A stretch of DNA of 57,865 nucleotides from an uncultured Ruthenibacterium sp. (lineage in GTDB: Bacteria > Bacillota > Clostridia > Oscillospirales > Ruminococcaceae). The stretch lies in NCBI GenBank assembly GCA_944386565.1, contig CALXBO010000009.1, forward strand, positions 1 through 57,865, read 5' to 3'. Of the stretch, positions 16,759-24,923 are shown piece after piece. The notes beneath the pieces were generated by a model, which was not told the DNA's origin, ran no database searches, and saw only the letters and a program-made list of their open reading frames with translations. Position 1 is the first letter of the stretch, and each line of letters begins with the position of its first letter. The translations under genes were made by a program, and so were the position numbers.

Positions 16759-17437
16759 CCTGCCGTGCTGCGCCGTGCGCGACCTGCTGCCGAACGACCT
16801 CGAACAGCTGACCTCACCGGAGACGCACGGCCTGATCGAAGAACATCTGAAAACGTGTGCGTCCTGCCGCGCCGTGCGTGACCGGATGCGCGAAGTGCCC
16901 GGCGCTGAGCCGCGTCCCGCGGACGATGCGGCGGCCGCCGGATTCCTGAAGCGCACGCGGCGGCGCGCCCGGCAGAAAGCGCTCCTCGCGGCGCTGTTCA
17001 CCCTCGCGCTGTGTGCGATCGCGTTCTTTGCGCTTGTTGTGCAGCAGCATCCGTTTGCGTTCACGGCGGAGAACGTGTGCCGCCTGCCGGACGGAAGCCT
17101 TTACTTCGAATTGTGCACCTCCGGGCGCGAGAGCGGCGTCGCGGGCCTTTCATACAGCGACGGATTCGATGCGGACGGCGACTATGAGATCCGCATGGGT
17201 TACTCACTCTATGCGCTCCTCAGCAGCGATGCGGATGAATCGGGCACGAAGCGCTACGCGTTCGTGCTTCCGGCGGAGATCGTGTCTGAGCTTGCGCCGG
17301 ACGGAAGGGTGTGCTGCCGCCGCGCGGGCCGGGAACTTGTGATCTGGGACGGCGTCTCACCGCTGCCCGAAGCGTCCATAGACGTGCAGCAGCGCGCGCA
17401 GACGGTGCTCTCTCCGTTTACCGTGCTGCCATCGTGA
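16742..17437 (+). CDS. Anti-sigma factor with zinc finger
   Basis: A 231-residue single-pass membrane protein. The N-terminal zf-HC2 domain has the zinc-binding motif HLKTCASC at about residues 35-42. One membrane segment (about 82-102, LLAALFTLALCAIAFFALVV) separates it from an extracellular domain of about 130 residues with no recognised family. It should hold the adjacent ECF sigma factor at the membrane until an outside signal is received. The inducing signal is unknown. Confidence 0.85.
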   Translation: MKQPNDLPCCAVRDLLPNDLEQLTSPETHGLIEEHLKTCASCRAVRDRMREVPGAEPRPADDAAAAGFLKRTRRRARQKALLAALFTLALCAIAFFALVVQQHPFAFTAENVCRLPDGSLYFELCTSGRESGVAGLSYSDGFDADGDYEIRMGYSLYALLSSDADESGTKRYAFVLPAEIVSELAPDGRVCCRRAGRELVIWDGVSPLPEASIDVQQRAQTVLSPFTVLPS

Positions 17438-17444
17438 CAAAATG

Positions 17445-17478
17445 AAACTGCCGGGAGACGTTTGTCTCCCGGCAGTTT
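17445..17478. terminator. Bidirectional terminator
   Basis: Arms AAACTGCCGGGAGAC and GTCTCCCGGCAGTTT pair perfectly between the converging anti-sigma and GH2 genes. Confidence 0.88.
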
Positions 17479-17488
17479 GCGTTCCGGT

Positions 17489-19198
17489 TCAGTGTTCCGC
17501 CGCTTCTTTCAGCCGTGCGGCGAGTTCCTGCATCCAGCCCTCGTCCGTCTTGACGGTGCGGCGGTCGTACGTGACAAGGCCGTTGATCTCGTCCTCCACG
17601 TCCGAGAGCTGCGTGTAGATGGCCGCGCACAACCCGTTCTGGACCGCGGGCAGGATGCGCGTCTCGTACAGTTTCAGGATGGCTTCTTTGAGTGCCTCGC
17701 GGTTTTCGGACGTGCTGTACCCGTACGTCTTCTCCGGGTGGAACATATGCCCGGGCACCGCAAGGCAGCACCCGCCGAACTCCGTGAGCACGAGCGGCTT
17801 TTCACCCGGCCGAAGCCGCCACGGGCCGAAGTAGATGTGGCGGCTGTCCACATCCGTCTCGCCGCAGCGGAACCAGCCGGACGTCGTGTCCACGATGCGG
17901 CTCTGGTCAAGGCGGCGGAATTCGGCGTACACGCGGGACGAATCAAACTGTCCCCACCCCTCGTTGAAGATCGTCCAGTACACGATGCACGGGTGATTTT
18001 TCAGCTGGCGCACCGTCGCTGCCATGCCGTCGAGAAACGCGCGGCGCGCTGCTTCATCGCGGTGCATCCGCACGTCGCGGCGGCGCTGAACGCCCGCATT
18101 GGGCAGCACCGTGTCGCGCACGTAGCTGTAGTCACCGTTGTTCACCATGTCCTGAAACACGGCCATGCCGAGACAGTCGCAGAGGTAGTAATACTGCTCC
18201 GGCTCGACCTTGATGTGCTTGCGCAGCGTGTTGAACCCGAGCGCTTTCATCGTGCGGATGTCCCGCTCCATGCACTCGGGCGACGCGGGCGTGTACAGCC
18301 CGTCGCTGTAATACCCCTGATCGAGCACGCCGTGGAAAAAGTACGGTTTGCCGTTCAGACACAGCCGCGCGCGGCCGTTCACCGTTTTCGCTTCGATCGT
18401 GCGCAGCGCAAAATAGCTCTCCACGCGGTCGGTCTGCGTCTCGAGCACAAAGCGGTAGAGGTGCGGCGATTCCGGGCTCCACAGCCGCGGCTCGGGCGGG
18501 TGCACCTCGGCTTTGCCGCGCTCGAGCGGCACGGTCAGCGCGCCGCCGGGCGTCTCCACGGTCACCGTGCCGGTGAGCGTCTCGTCGCGCGTGTCGATCA
18601 CGGCGGTCTCGCAGTCCGCCTGAATGTCGAGCGCGCGCACAGCGTGTTCGGGCACGCTCTCCATCCACACCGTCTGCCAGATGCCGGACACCGGCGTATA
18701 CCACATGCCGCCGCGCTGCATCACCTGTTTGCCGTAGGGAAGAACCGTCGAGCGCAGATCATCCCGCACGCGCAGAACAAGCTCGAACTCCGCGCGCGGC
18801 GCGCACGAGAGCTCAAACGTCATCGCCTCGTATCCGCCGGTGTGCGTGCCGATGTGACGGCCGTCCGCGTAGCAGTCGAGCACCTGGTCGGCCGCGCCGA
18901 TGTGCAGCAGAAGCGGCCCTCGCACAAAACCCTCCGGCAGCGCGACGCGGCGGCGGTAGAAGAGATAACTTCCCTCGGCGAAATGCTCGTGCACGCCCGA
19001 GAGCAGGCTCTCCGGGCAGAACGGCACGAGAATGGTGCGGTCGTATGCGTCGGGGAGTTCGCCGGTCTTGCGCACGGTGAAGTCCCACGTTCCGTTCAGG
19101 TTGAGAAAGCTGTCCCGCCGCATCTGCGGGCGCGGATAGACCGGCCACGGCGTTCCCGTGAGCGCTTCGCCCTCGGGTGTATAGAGATCATAAAACAT
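17489..19198 (-). CDS. Glycoside hydrolase family 2 (beta-galactosidase/glucuronidase-like)
   Basis: A 569-residue GH2 protein without a signal peptide, so cytoplasmic. The sugar-binding N-domain (about 25-185) contains LNLNGTWDFTV and SGIWQTVWME. An Ig-like domain follows, then the TIM barrel. The acid/base is Glu413 in IFNEGWGQFD and the nucleophile Glu473 in VLTEFGG. LGFNTLRKHIKVEP is the usual barrel motif. The size matches short GH2 enzymes acting on beta-galactosides, beta-glucuronides or beta-mannosides; the exact substrate cannot be assigned. It is a lone gene flanked by a terminator. Confidence 0.88.
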   Translation of the reverse strand: MFYDLYTPEGEALTGTPWPVYPRPQMRRDSFLNLNGTWDFTVRKTGELPDAYDRTILVPFCPESLLSGVHEHFAEGSYLFYRRRVALPEGFVRGPLLLHIGAADQVLDCYADGRHIGTHTGGYEAMTFELSCAPRAEFELVLRVRDDLRSTVLPYGKQVMQRGGMWYTPVSGIWQTVWMESVPEHAVRALDIQADCETAVIDTRDETLTGTVTVETPGGALTVPLERGKAEVHPPEPRLWSPESPHLYRFVLETQTDRVESYFALRTIEAKTVNGRARLCLNGKPYFFHGVLDQGYYSDGLYTPASPECMERDIRTMKALGFNTLRKHIKVEPEQYYYLCDCLGMAVFQDMVNNGDYSYVRDTVLPNAGVQRRRDVRMHRDEAARRAFLDGMAATVRQLKNHPCIVYWTIFNEGWGQFDSSRVYAEFRRLDQSRIVDTTSGWFRCGETDVDSRHIYFGPWRLRPGEKPLVLTEFGGCCLAVPGHMFHPEKTYGYSTSENREALKEAILKLYETRILPAVQNGLCAAIYTQLSDVEDEINGLVTYDRRTVKTDEGWMQELAARLKEAAEH

Positions 19199-19307
19199 CG
19201 GCGTTCCCTCCCGCGCGTCTTTTCTTCATTATACGCGGCCGCGCGCCGCCGCACAAGACAAACGCCCGCGCCGGGATTTCGGCGCGGGCGCGAATCCTGA
19301 TCAAAAG

Positions 19308-19520
19308 TCAGAGCGTCACGGTGAACGTGCTGCCGCGTCCGGGTTCGTTTGCGGCCGTGACCGCGCCCTTGTGCAGCGAGACGATCTGTTTCACCATCGC
19401 GAGGCCGAGACCATTTCCCTCGGTGCGGTGGGAGGTGTCGCCCTGATAAAAGCGGTCGAACGCACGGGCGAGCGTTGCGCCGTCCATGCCGGGGCCGGAG
19501 TCCGTCACGGTCACCGTCAC
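19308..19520 (-). pseudogene. Histidine kinase remnant (C-terminal ATPase half only)
   Basis: Seventy codons that match only the end of a HisKA-type kinase ATPase domain: G1 box DSGPGM, F box FDRFYQGD, G2 box GNGLGLAMVKQI, and the ending GRGSTFTVTL. The sensor, membrane, phosphoacceptor-His and N-box parts are all absent. The frame runs directly into the end of the truncated response regulator gene with a few overlapping bases (near 19517-19520), so about 1 kb appears lost between them. Not a functional kinase. Confidence 0.8.
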
Positions 19521-20074
19521 ACCGCGTCGAGTCCCCAGATCTCATCCAGCAGCTCGAGCCGCGTGAACGTGCGGTCGGGGTAGGCAAGCAGCTGATACAG
19601 CAGCTGAAACTCCTTGGGCGGCAGCGTGATCACTTCGTGCGCGCGGCGCACGGTGCGCGTGTCGTACTCCGGCACCACGTCCCCCACGGTGATGCGCCGC
19701 TCGTCCACAATGCGCGCGCGGCGAAGCAGCGCGCGGATGCGCAGCAGCATCTCCTCGCGGTCCACGGGTTTTGTGATGTAGTCGTCCGTCCCGACGAGGA
19801 ATCCGGTGCGCTTGTCCTCGGGCAGCGAGCGCGCCGTCGCCATCAGGATGGGCAGCATGCTGCCGGATTCGCGGATCGCGCGCGTCAGCTCGAACCCGTC
19901 CATGCGCGGCATCATCACGTCGCACAACAGCAGGTCCACCTGAACCTCGTCCAGCTTTTCCAGTGCTTCGCGCCCGTCGAATACCGGCACGGGCTCGTAC
20001 CCCGCGCGGCGCAGGATGGCGCAGAACAGGCGGTTGGTGCTGGGGTCGTCCTCGGCTACGAGAATCTTGAACAT
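19517..20074 (-). pseudogene. OmpR-type response regulator, C-terminally truncated
   Basis: A 185-residue OmpR-family regulator missing its C-terminal end. The receiver domain is complete (acidic VAEDDPSTN, phospho-Asp in LLLCDVMMPRMDG, Lys in YITKPVD). The winged helix begins normally (ITLPPKEFQLLYQLL, FTRLELLDEIWG) but stops after WGLDAV, before the recognition helix and wing (normally DERTVDVHIxRLRxK). Family length is about 220-230. The ATG at 20074 has GGAGG upstream; the longer in-frame ORF has no RBS. DNA binding is probably lost, although its likely target boxes survive upstream. Confidence 0.8.
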
Positions 20075-20107
20075 GCGCTCTCCTCCTTTTCCTTTATCAT
20101 AGCACAA

Positions 20108-20154
20108 AAAGATAAACGAAAGATAAACGGATTCCGTTACCGGATGTTTATCTT
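20108..20154. promoter_or_regulatory. Tandem plus inverted response-regulator boxes
   Basis: Two perfect tandem copies of AAAGATAAACG (20108-20118 and 20119-20129) are followed by an inverted copy GTTTATCTT (20146-20154). An 11-base period equals one helical turn, typical for OmpR-family regulator dimers. The boxes lie between the truncated response regulator and the SDR fragment and could have controlled both. Confidence 0.65.
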
Positions 20155-20203
20155 CGCGCGGTATCATGACGGCGTTGACTGAAACACAAGGAGGACGAAC
20201 GAT

Positions 20204-20401
20204 ATGAACGATTCCGTTTGTCTTGTCACGGGCGCGGCCGGATTCCTCGGGGGCACGGTGTGCCGCCAGCTCATTGCGCAGGGCCGCAGGGTGCGCGCCC
20301 TTGTCCTGCCGGGCGACCCCGCGATGGGCTACCTGACCGGAACGGACATTCTGTGCGACGGCGGATGCGTCGCCGGGGGCGCAGGGCTGTTTTCGCGGTG
20401 A
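20204..20401 (+). pseudogene. SDR chimera: N-terminus of one dehydrogenase joined to C-terminus of another
   Basis: A 65-codon frame. Residues 1-40 are the NAD(P)-binding start of an extended SDR/epimerase (VTGAAGFLGGTVCRQLIAQG, then RRVRALVLPGDP). From about residue 41 it is the end of a classical SDR (GYLTGTDILCDGGCVAG). The substrate and catalytic Tyr-x-x-x-Lys regions are absent. AAGGAGG precedes the ATG. A deletion that fused two adjacent SDR genes explains this best, and it belongs with the other internal deletions in the window. Confidence 0.75.
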
Positions 20402-20429
20402 ACCCCGTGATATTGCGTCGAAAACGAAA

Positions 20430-20470
20430 GCACCCGCCGCGGGAAACCCGCAGCGGGTGCTGATTTTTTA
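20430..20470 (+). terminator. Terminator after SDR fragment
   Basis: GCACCCGC (20430-20437) pairs with GCGGGTGC (20453-20460), with inner CGGG/CCCG pairing, followed by TGATTTTTTA. It also lies at the 3' end of the converging EamA gene. Confidence 0.85.
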
Positions 20471-21334
20471 TACGGCCGCAATGACGAGTGTGCCCGCCAG
20501 CATGAGGCACAGCCCGGCCGCCGCGCGGCGGGAGAGCGGTTCTTTCAAAACGAGGCGCGAGAACACGACGGTGACGAGAATGCTCATCTTGTCGATGGGC
20601 GCGACGACGCTGACCATCCCGTTCTGGATGGCGTAGTAATAGCACAGCCACGACGCGCCCGTCGCGAGACCGGACAGCACAATGAACACGGCTTCCCGTG
20701 CGTCAATGTGCTTTACCTGTCCCTGTTTGCCTTTCGCGAACACGACGGCCCACGCGAGAACCAAAACGACGACGGTGCGGATCGCAGTGCCAAGGTTCGA
20801 TTCGACGTGCTCAATGCCGATCTTCGCGAGAATGGACGTCAGCGCCGCAAAGACGGCGGAACCGACGGCATACGGCAGCCAGCGCGCATTCTTCGGCGGC
20901 TGTCCGGCGGACGGTTTTCGCTCCGTCATCAGCAGGATGCCTGCGGCCAGCACCGCCGTTCCGATCAGCTTGAACGCGAGCCCGTCTGTCTCCGCAAAGC
21001 AGACGATGGCGATGAGCACGGTCAGAATCGTGCTGGATTTGTCGATCGACGCGACCTGATTGACGTCCCCGAGCGACAGCGCGCGGAAGTAGCACAGCCA
21101 CGACGCGCCCGTCGCGAGACCGGACAGAATCAGAAACAGCAGCGAGCGCGGCGGAATGGCCGCGATCTGAGATCCGGAGCCGACGACAAACACCATCAGC
21201 CATGCGAACAGGAGCACGATCACCGTGCGCAGCGCAGTCGCCACGTCGGAATCCGTCCGGCGGATGCCGCACTTGGCCAGAATGGCCGTGATGCCCGCGA
21301 AAAAGGCCGAACCGACGGCGCTCAGAAGCCACAT
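20468..21334 (-). CDS. EamA-family (DMT) transporter
   Basis: A 288-residue membrane protein with ten hydrophobic segments arranged as two EamA repeats (about 1-137 and 150-288). The repeats are unusually alike: each has ILAKxGI, TAxRTVxVLxxAW and LSGLATGASWLCY. The DNA coding for LSGLATGASWLCY is a perfect 38-base direct repeat (20640-20677 and 21090-21127). The substrate is not known; the family exports small metabolites. It is a single-gene unit. Confidence 0.85.
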   Translation of the reverse strand: MWLLSAVGSAFFAGITAILAKCGIRRTDSDVATALRTVIVLLFAWLMVFVVGSGSQIAAIPPRSLLFLILSGLATGASWLCYFRALSLGDVNQVASIDKSSTILTVLIAIVCFAETDGLAFKLIGTAVLAAGILLMTERKPSAGQPPKNARWLPYAVGSAVFAALTSILAKIGIEHVESNLGTAIRTVVVLVLAWAVVFAKGKQGQVKHIDAREAVFIVLSGLATGASWLCYYYAIQNGMVSVVAPIDKMSILVTVVFSRLVLKEPLSRRAAAGLCLMLAGTLVIAAV

Positions 21335-21480
21335 GATACAAATCGCCTCGCTGTTTCACGCGGTGTTCCGAAGAGCGCCGCAGCCTGCCGGGCAGCGCCC
21401 GGTCGTCTCTATTGTAGCACGTTACGGGGACAGCGGGGCAGCCCGGCCGGAAAATTTTACATTCTCCCGGCGGGGAGGGC

Positions 21481-22590
21481 TTACGCGGCCAGTTCGAACG
21501 TCAGCAGGACGGGGTTGTGGTCGCTGTACGCAAAGTCGGTGTCGATGTTTTCGGCCTCGGCGCGCACATTGTCCGACACGAGGAACCCGTCCACGACCGT
21601 CGTGTAATTCACGCCTTTTTCGTAGGGAATGTCCGCCCCGCGGCAGGTGGGAACGTCAAAGCCGTCTTCTGCGGCGACGAACGAGAAGTTCTCCGGCAGG
21701 TCGGAGTCGTCCATCGTCTTGACCCATTCCGGGAACTGCTGTTCGCATGGGAACGCCTGCTCCGTGCCGTACAGCGCGTGATTGAAATCTCCGCCCACGA
21801 TGACGTAGTTCCCGCGGAGATATTCCTCCTCCATCACGTCGCACAGCAGTTCAAGCTGGCGCGCGCGGACGGTGCCGCCCTCGTCGTACGCCGACATGTG
21901 GCTGTGGATGAGCACCAGCTGGCGGTCGCTGTCCTCCACGGGCAGGTACAGGACGGTGAAGCAGCGGTCGAGGTCGGTGAACTTGACGAAGAAGCTCTCG
22001 TCGATGGGATAGCTGCGGCGCACAGCGCTCGAGACGGAGAAGCGAGAGAGCGTCTGGAGCCCCGCGTTCACCGCGCCGTGCGGGTCCGTGAACGGATAGG
22101 CGAGGTATCCGCTGTGAAAATTCTGTCCGAACACATGGGCGTGCTCCGGGAATGCATCGGCCGTCAGCCCGCGCTGATCCACGCGGAAACTGCGGGCGGA
22201 ATCGTAATCCACTTCCTGCAAGAGCATCAGGTCTGCGTCGAGCGTGCGCAGCACTTCCAGCGCGCCCGCCGTGTTGGCAAGCACCGACTCCTCGCTCTGT
22301 GCCTTGCCGTACACGCCCTGCGTGGGCGTGCCGTCCAGCATCGTGCCTGTGTCCATAAAGAACGAGTACTCCGGCCCGTACGCGCCGAAACCGATGTTAT
22401 AGCTCACCGCGGTGTATGGAACGTCCGTTTGCAGCACGGCGTCCTGCGCGCGGCCGATCTCGAGCCCGAGCCCGTCCTCGATGCGGTAGTACTGGAGCTG
22501 AAGATACAATACATATCCTCCGAAGAGAAGTGCCAGCGCCGCGATGACGGCGATGACGGCAATGGCAACGCGTTTGCAGATCTTTTTCAT
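21481..22590 (-). CDS. Endonuclease/exonuclease/phosphatase-family protein, membrane-anchored
   Basis: A 369-residue protein with an N-terminal membrane anchor (about 9-30) and an extracellular EEP domain. Motifs in order: SYNIGFG, LLQEVDYDSAR (metal-binding Glu), HSHMSAY (catalytic His region), IVGGDFNHALYG (Asp and Asn), VNYTTVVDGFLVSDN and the terminal YSDHNPVLLTF (Asp-His). All catalytic elements are present, so it is a metal-dependent phosphodiesterase on a nucleic acid, phospholipid or inositol phosphate outside the cell. I prefer the ATG at 22590 with GGAGG just upstream over the longer frame. Confidence 0.85.
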   Translation of the reverse strand: MKKICKRVAIAVIAVIAALALLFGGYVLYLQLQYYRIEDGLGLEIGRAQDAVLQTDVPYTAVSYNIGFGAYGPEYSFFMDTGTMLDGTPTQGVYGKAQSEESVLANTAGALEVLRTLDADLMLLQEVDYDSARSFRVDQRGLTADAFPEHAHVFGQNFHSGYLAYPFTDPHGAVNAGLQTLSRFSVSSAVRRSYPIDESFFVKFTDLDRCFTVLYLPVEDSDRQLVLIHSHMSAYDEGGTVRARQLELLCDVMEEEYLRGNYVIVGGDFNHALYGTEQAFPCEQQFPEWVKTMDDSDLPENFSFVAAEDGFDVPTCRGADIPYEKGVNYTTVVDGFLVSDNVRAEAENIDTDFAYSDHNPVLLTFELAA

Positions 22591-22614
22591 CGTAACCTCC
22601 GTAGCGAAACAAAA

Positions 22615-22654
22615 AGAGAGCAGCACAAAACAAGCCTGTTTCGTGCTGCTCTCT
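22615..22654 (-). terminator. Terminator of the DUF4405-type gene
   Basis: On the minus strand, GTGCTGCTCTCT closes a hairpin with AGAGAGCAGCAC and is followed by TTTTTGTTT. It lies downstream of the membrane protein gene at 22760-23089. Confidence 0.88.
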
Positions 22655-22759
22655 CAAACTCGAACACTTTACATACCATTATCATACACGATGTGTGCGA
22701 TTTGCGCTATTCGCGAAAGATATGAAAATCCCGCGTCCGGATTGGAGGTTTCGACTGTG

Positions 22760-23089
22760 TCACGCGCTGCGCAGCATGCGCCGGTGAAAACAGAAGATGT
22801 GCACAGCCAGCGCGGCGACGCACGTGAGGAAGACGATCTTGTGCAGGGCGAGAACGGCCGGGATGCCGTCAAACACCAGAGAGAAAACGCCGCTGACGAA
22901 TGCGATCAGCACGACGGCCGCCAGCGCGAGCCCGCGCGCGCGGAGCTTTTTGCGGTACACGGCCGTGTGCACGGCGCACAGCAAAAGAAAGAGCGCCGAT
23001 GCCATCTTGTGGACGATCAGGCCCGTCAGCGGCACGGAGAGCGTCAGCAGCAGGCTTGCGATGAGAAGGATGTTCAGAATTCGTTTCAT
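22760..23089 (-). CDS. Small membrane protein, DUF4405/cytochrome b-like
   Basis: A 109-residue protein with three to four hydrophobic segments. Histidines sit at membrane positions typical of heme-b ligands (LIVHKMAS, CAVHTAVY, ALHKIVF, AVHIFCFHRR). This matches the DUF4405 group of small putative di-heme membrane proteins. The ATG at 23089 begins MKRILNILL and is preferred over the upstream in-frame start. A palindrome overlaps its promoter region. Its redox partner is unknown. Confidence 0.7.
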   Translation of the reverse strand: MKRILNILLIASLLLTLSVPLTGLIVHKMASALFLLLCAVHTAVYRKKLRARGLALAAVVLIAFVSGVFSLVFDGIPAVLALHKIVFLTCVAALAVHIFCFHRRMLRSA

Positions 23090-23115
23090 GAAAGACCTCA
23101 CTTTTTGAGTTAGTT

Positions 23116-23130
23116 GCAACAAACTGTTGC
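23116..23130. promoter_or_regulatory. Palindromic operator candidate
   Basis: GCAACA-AAC-TGTTGC, a perfect six-base inverted repeat 27 bases upstream of the small membrane protein start. It looks like a MarR- or TetR-type site. Confidence 0.45.
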
Positions 23131-23135
23131 GCCGG

Positions 23136-23161
23136 AAAAAGCCTTCGCGCGGGGCGAAGGC
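23136..23161 (-). terminator. Terminator of second EamA gene
   Basis: On the minus strand, GCCTTCGC and GCGAAGGC form a hairpin followed by TTTTT, 59 bases after the EamA stop codon. Confidence 0.88.
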
Positions 23162-23219
23162 GAACTGTTGAAAGGATAACAGACCGGCGAAAAAATGTCA
23201 AGCGCGCGTTTCCGCCCCG

Positions 23220-24089
23220 TCAGCGGCGCATGCGGCGGGGCGGTCCGACCTCCCCGAGCACGGCGCCGCCCAGAATGAGCGCCGCGCCGAGCAGCTGCAC
23301 CGGGAGCAAACGCTCGTGCAGGAACGCCGCCGAGAGAACGAGCGAGGTCAGCGGGTCGAGATAGCACAGCAGCGACGCCGTCTGCCCCGGCAGCTTTTGC
23401 AGCGATGAGAAGTACAGATAGTAGGCGAGTCCGGTGTTGACGAGCCCGAGCCACAGGATCGGCAGCCAGCTCGCGGCGGGCGGCGCGGGGATCTGCCCGC
23501 CCGACAGCAGAACGTACGCGAGCACGACGAAAAAGGAGACGATCAGCTCATACAGCGCGCAGTGCAGCCCGGACAGCGCGGTCACGCGCTTGTTGCACAC
23601 GATGACCGCCGCGTAAAACAGCGCTGCACCCGCCGCCGTGAGGATACCGGACGCGCCGGCGCCCTGCGGGTCGATGTTGCCGCTGACGCACACGAGCCCG
23701 GCGGCGACCGCCGCGAGCGCGGCAAGACGGCCGCGCGTCAGCCGCTCGCCGAAGAGCACCGGAGACAGTGCCAGCACCAGCATCGGGCCGCAGTTGTACA
23801 CCAGCGTCGCAATGCTGACGGAGGTCTGGCGGTACGCTTCAAACAGCAGCACCCAGTTGAGCCCCAGCGCTGCGCCGCCGGCGGTCACGGCGACGGCGTC
23901 CCGCTTGAGCGCGGCAATGTCAAAGCGGCCCGTCAGCGCGACGGCCGCGGCGAGAAACAGCGAGCCGAGCACGGTGCGCAGCAGCACCGTCTGCGCACCG
24001 GTGAGGGGAATGTATGCGGCCAGCAGTCCGTTCGTGCCGAACAGGAAAGCTGCGGCCGTGAACTGCAGGCGGGATCTGGAATCGTTCAT
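23220..24089 (-). CDS. EamA-family (DMT) transporter
   Basis: A 289-residue membrane protein with ten hydrophobic segments in two EamA repeats. AAAFLFGTNGLLAAYIP is the usual start, and GLVNTGLAYYLYFSSLQKLPGQTASLLCYLDPLTSLVL is replaced here by its short motif LGLVNTGLAYYLYF. It is not closely related to the EamA gene at 20468. It is divergent from a TetR gene whose operator lies 136 bases upstream of this start, so TetR control is possible. The substrate is unknown. Confidence 0.86.
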   Translation of the reverse strand: MNDSRSRLQFTAAAFLFGTNGLLAAYIPLTGAQTVLLRTVLGSLFLAAAVALTGRFDIAALKRDAVAVTAGGAALGLNWVLLFEAYRQTSVSIATLVYNCGPMLVLALSPVLFGERLTRGRLAALAAVAAGLVCVSGNIDPQGAGASGILTAAGAALFYAAVIVCNKRVTALSGLHCALYELIVSFFVVLAYVLLSGGQIPAPPAASWLPILWLGLVNTGLAYYLYFSSLQKLPGQTASLLCYLDPLTSLVLSAAFLHERLLPVQLLGAALILGGAVLGEVGPPRRMRR

Positions 24090-24198
24090 GGATCGTTTGC
24101 CTTTCTACCGCGCGGAGAACGTTTCCCCGCGCAAAACACTGTTTTCAGTATCGCACCGGGAGAGCGTTCCGTCAACCGCATTTTTGAGTGCACGGCTC

Positions 24199-24227
24199 TT
24201 GTGCCGGAAGAAAAAGCATGATAGAAT
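24199..24227 (+). promoter_or_regulatory. Promoter of tetR
   Basis: TTGTGC (24199-24204), 17-base spacer, TAGAAT (24222-24227). The operator at 24225-24256 starts inside the -10 box, fitting autorepression. Confidence 0.65.
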
Positions 24228-24256
24228 AAATACAAATTATTGAATTTGTGTTTATT
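24225..24256. promoter_or_regulatory. TetR operator 1
   Basis: Half-sites AATAAATACAAATT (24225-24238) and AATTTGTGTTTATT (24243-24256) are inverted with 13 of 14 positions matching and a four-base spacer. The same left half-site recurs at 24927-24940. Confidence 0.75.
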
Positions 24257-24268
24257 GGGGGGTCCGCC

Positions 24269-24880
24269 GTGCCGAAAGTGGCTTATTCCGAGGAGGACCG
24301 CGCGCACGTGCGCGAGACGCTGATCACCGCGGGCCTGAAACTGGTGGCGGAGCAGGGTGTGCAGCACACGACGGTGGAGCAGATCTGCAAAGCGGCCGGC
24401 ATCTCGCGGACGTTTTTCTACTCGTTTTTCCCGACAAAAGAAGACCTCGTCGTGGAGGCGTTGTATTTCCAGCAGCCGAACCTTCTTGCGTTCGCGCGCA
24501 GCCTGATGGAAGATCCGTCCCTCAGCTGGCGCGAGGGTGTGGAGCGCTTTCTCTGCGCCTGCTGCTACGGTGAGAAAAACGGCATCGCGGTGCTGACGAT
24601 CGAAGAGCAGCAGCGCATCTTCCGGCGGCTGTCCCCGGAGAGCTACCAGACATTCCGCAGCCGTCAGGAACGGCTGTTTGCAAGCCTTCTCGAGTGCTTC
24701 GGCATTCGCCCGAACCGCGAGCGCATCGGGTTGTTTACGAACATCTGCCTCGCGCTCATCGTTATCCGCCGCGCCATTCCGGACACGCTCCCGCTGTTTG
24801 TCCCGGAGGCTGCCGACGCAGCGGTGCGGTTCCAGATCCGCGCGATCACGGACGAACTGGAATCCCAGCGGGAATCATGA
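24269..24880 (+). CDS. TetR-family regulator
   Basis: A 203-residue repressor. The HTH lies at about residues 12-58: RETLITAGLKLVAEQGVQHTT, then VEQICKAAGISRTFFYSFFPTKEDL. The C-terminal ligand domain is unlike well-known members. The start is GTG at 24269 with GGGGGG 6 bases upstream; the in-frame GTG at 24248 has no RBS. It is autoregulated through the operator that overlaps its promoter and probably also represses the gene at 25041, whose promoter has a matching operator in the same position. Confidence 0.87.
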   Translation: MPKVAYSEEDRAHVRETLITAGLKLVAEQGVQHTTVEQICKAAGISRTFFYSFFPTKEDLVVEALYFQQPNLLAFARSLMEDPSLSWREGVERFLCACCYGEKNGIAVLTIEEQQRIFRRLSPESYQTFRSRQERLFASLLECFGIRPNRERIGLFTNICLALIVIRRAIPDTLPLFVPEAADAAVRFQIRAITDELESQRES

Positions 24881-24885
24881 AGCCC

Positions 24886-24918
24886 GGCCGGGCTGCTCCG
24901 GCAGTCCGGCCGTTTTTT
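24886..24918 (+). terminator. Terminator of tetR
   Basis: Imperfect stem GGCCGG-G-CTGC / GCAG-T-CCGGCC followed by GTTTTTT. It isolates tetR from the next promoter. Confidence 0.85.
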
Positions 24919-24923
24919 ACAGG

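Noticed and set aside
20075..20167. Longer N-terminus for the truncated response regulator
   Set aside because: The upstream codons overlap the tandem operator boxes and lack an RBS; the receiver starts normally at MFKILVAEDD.
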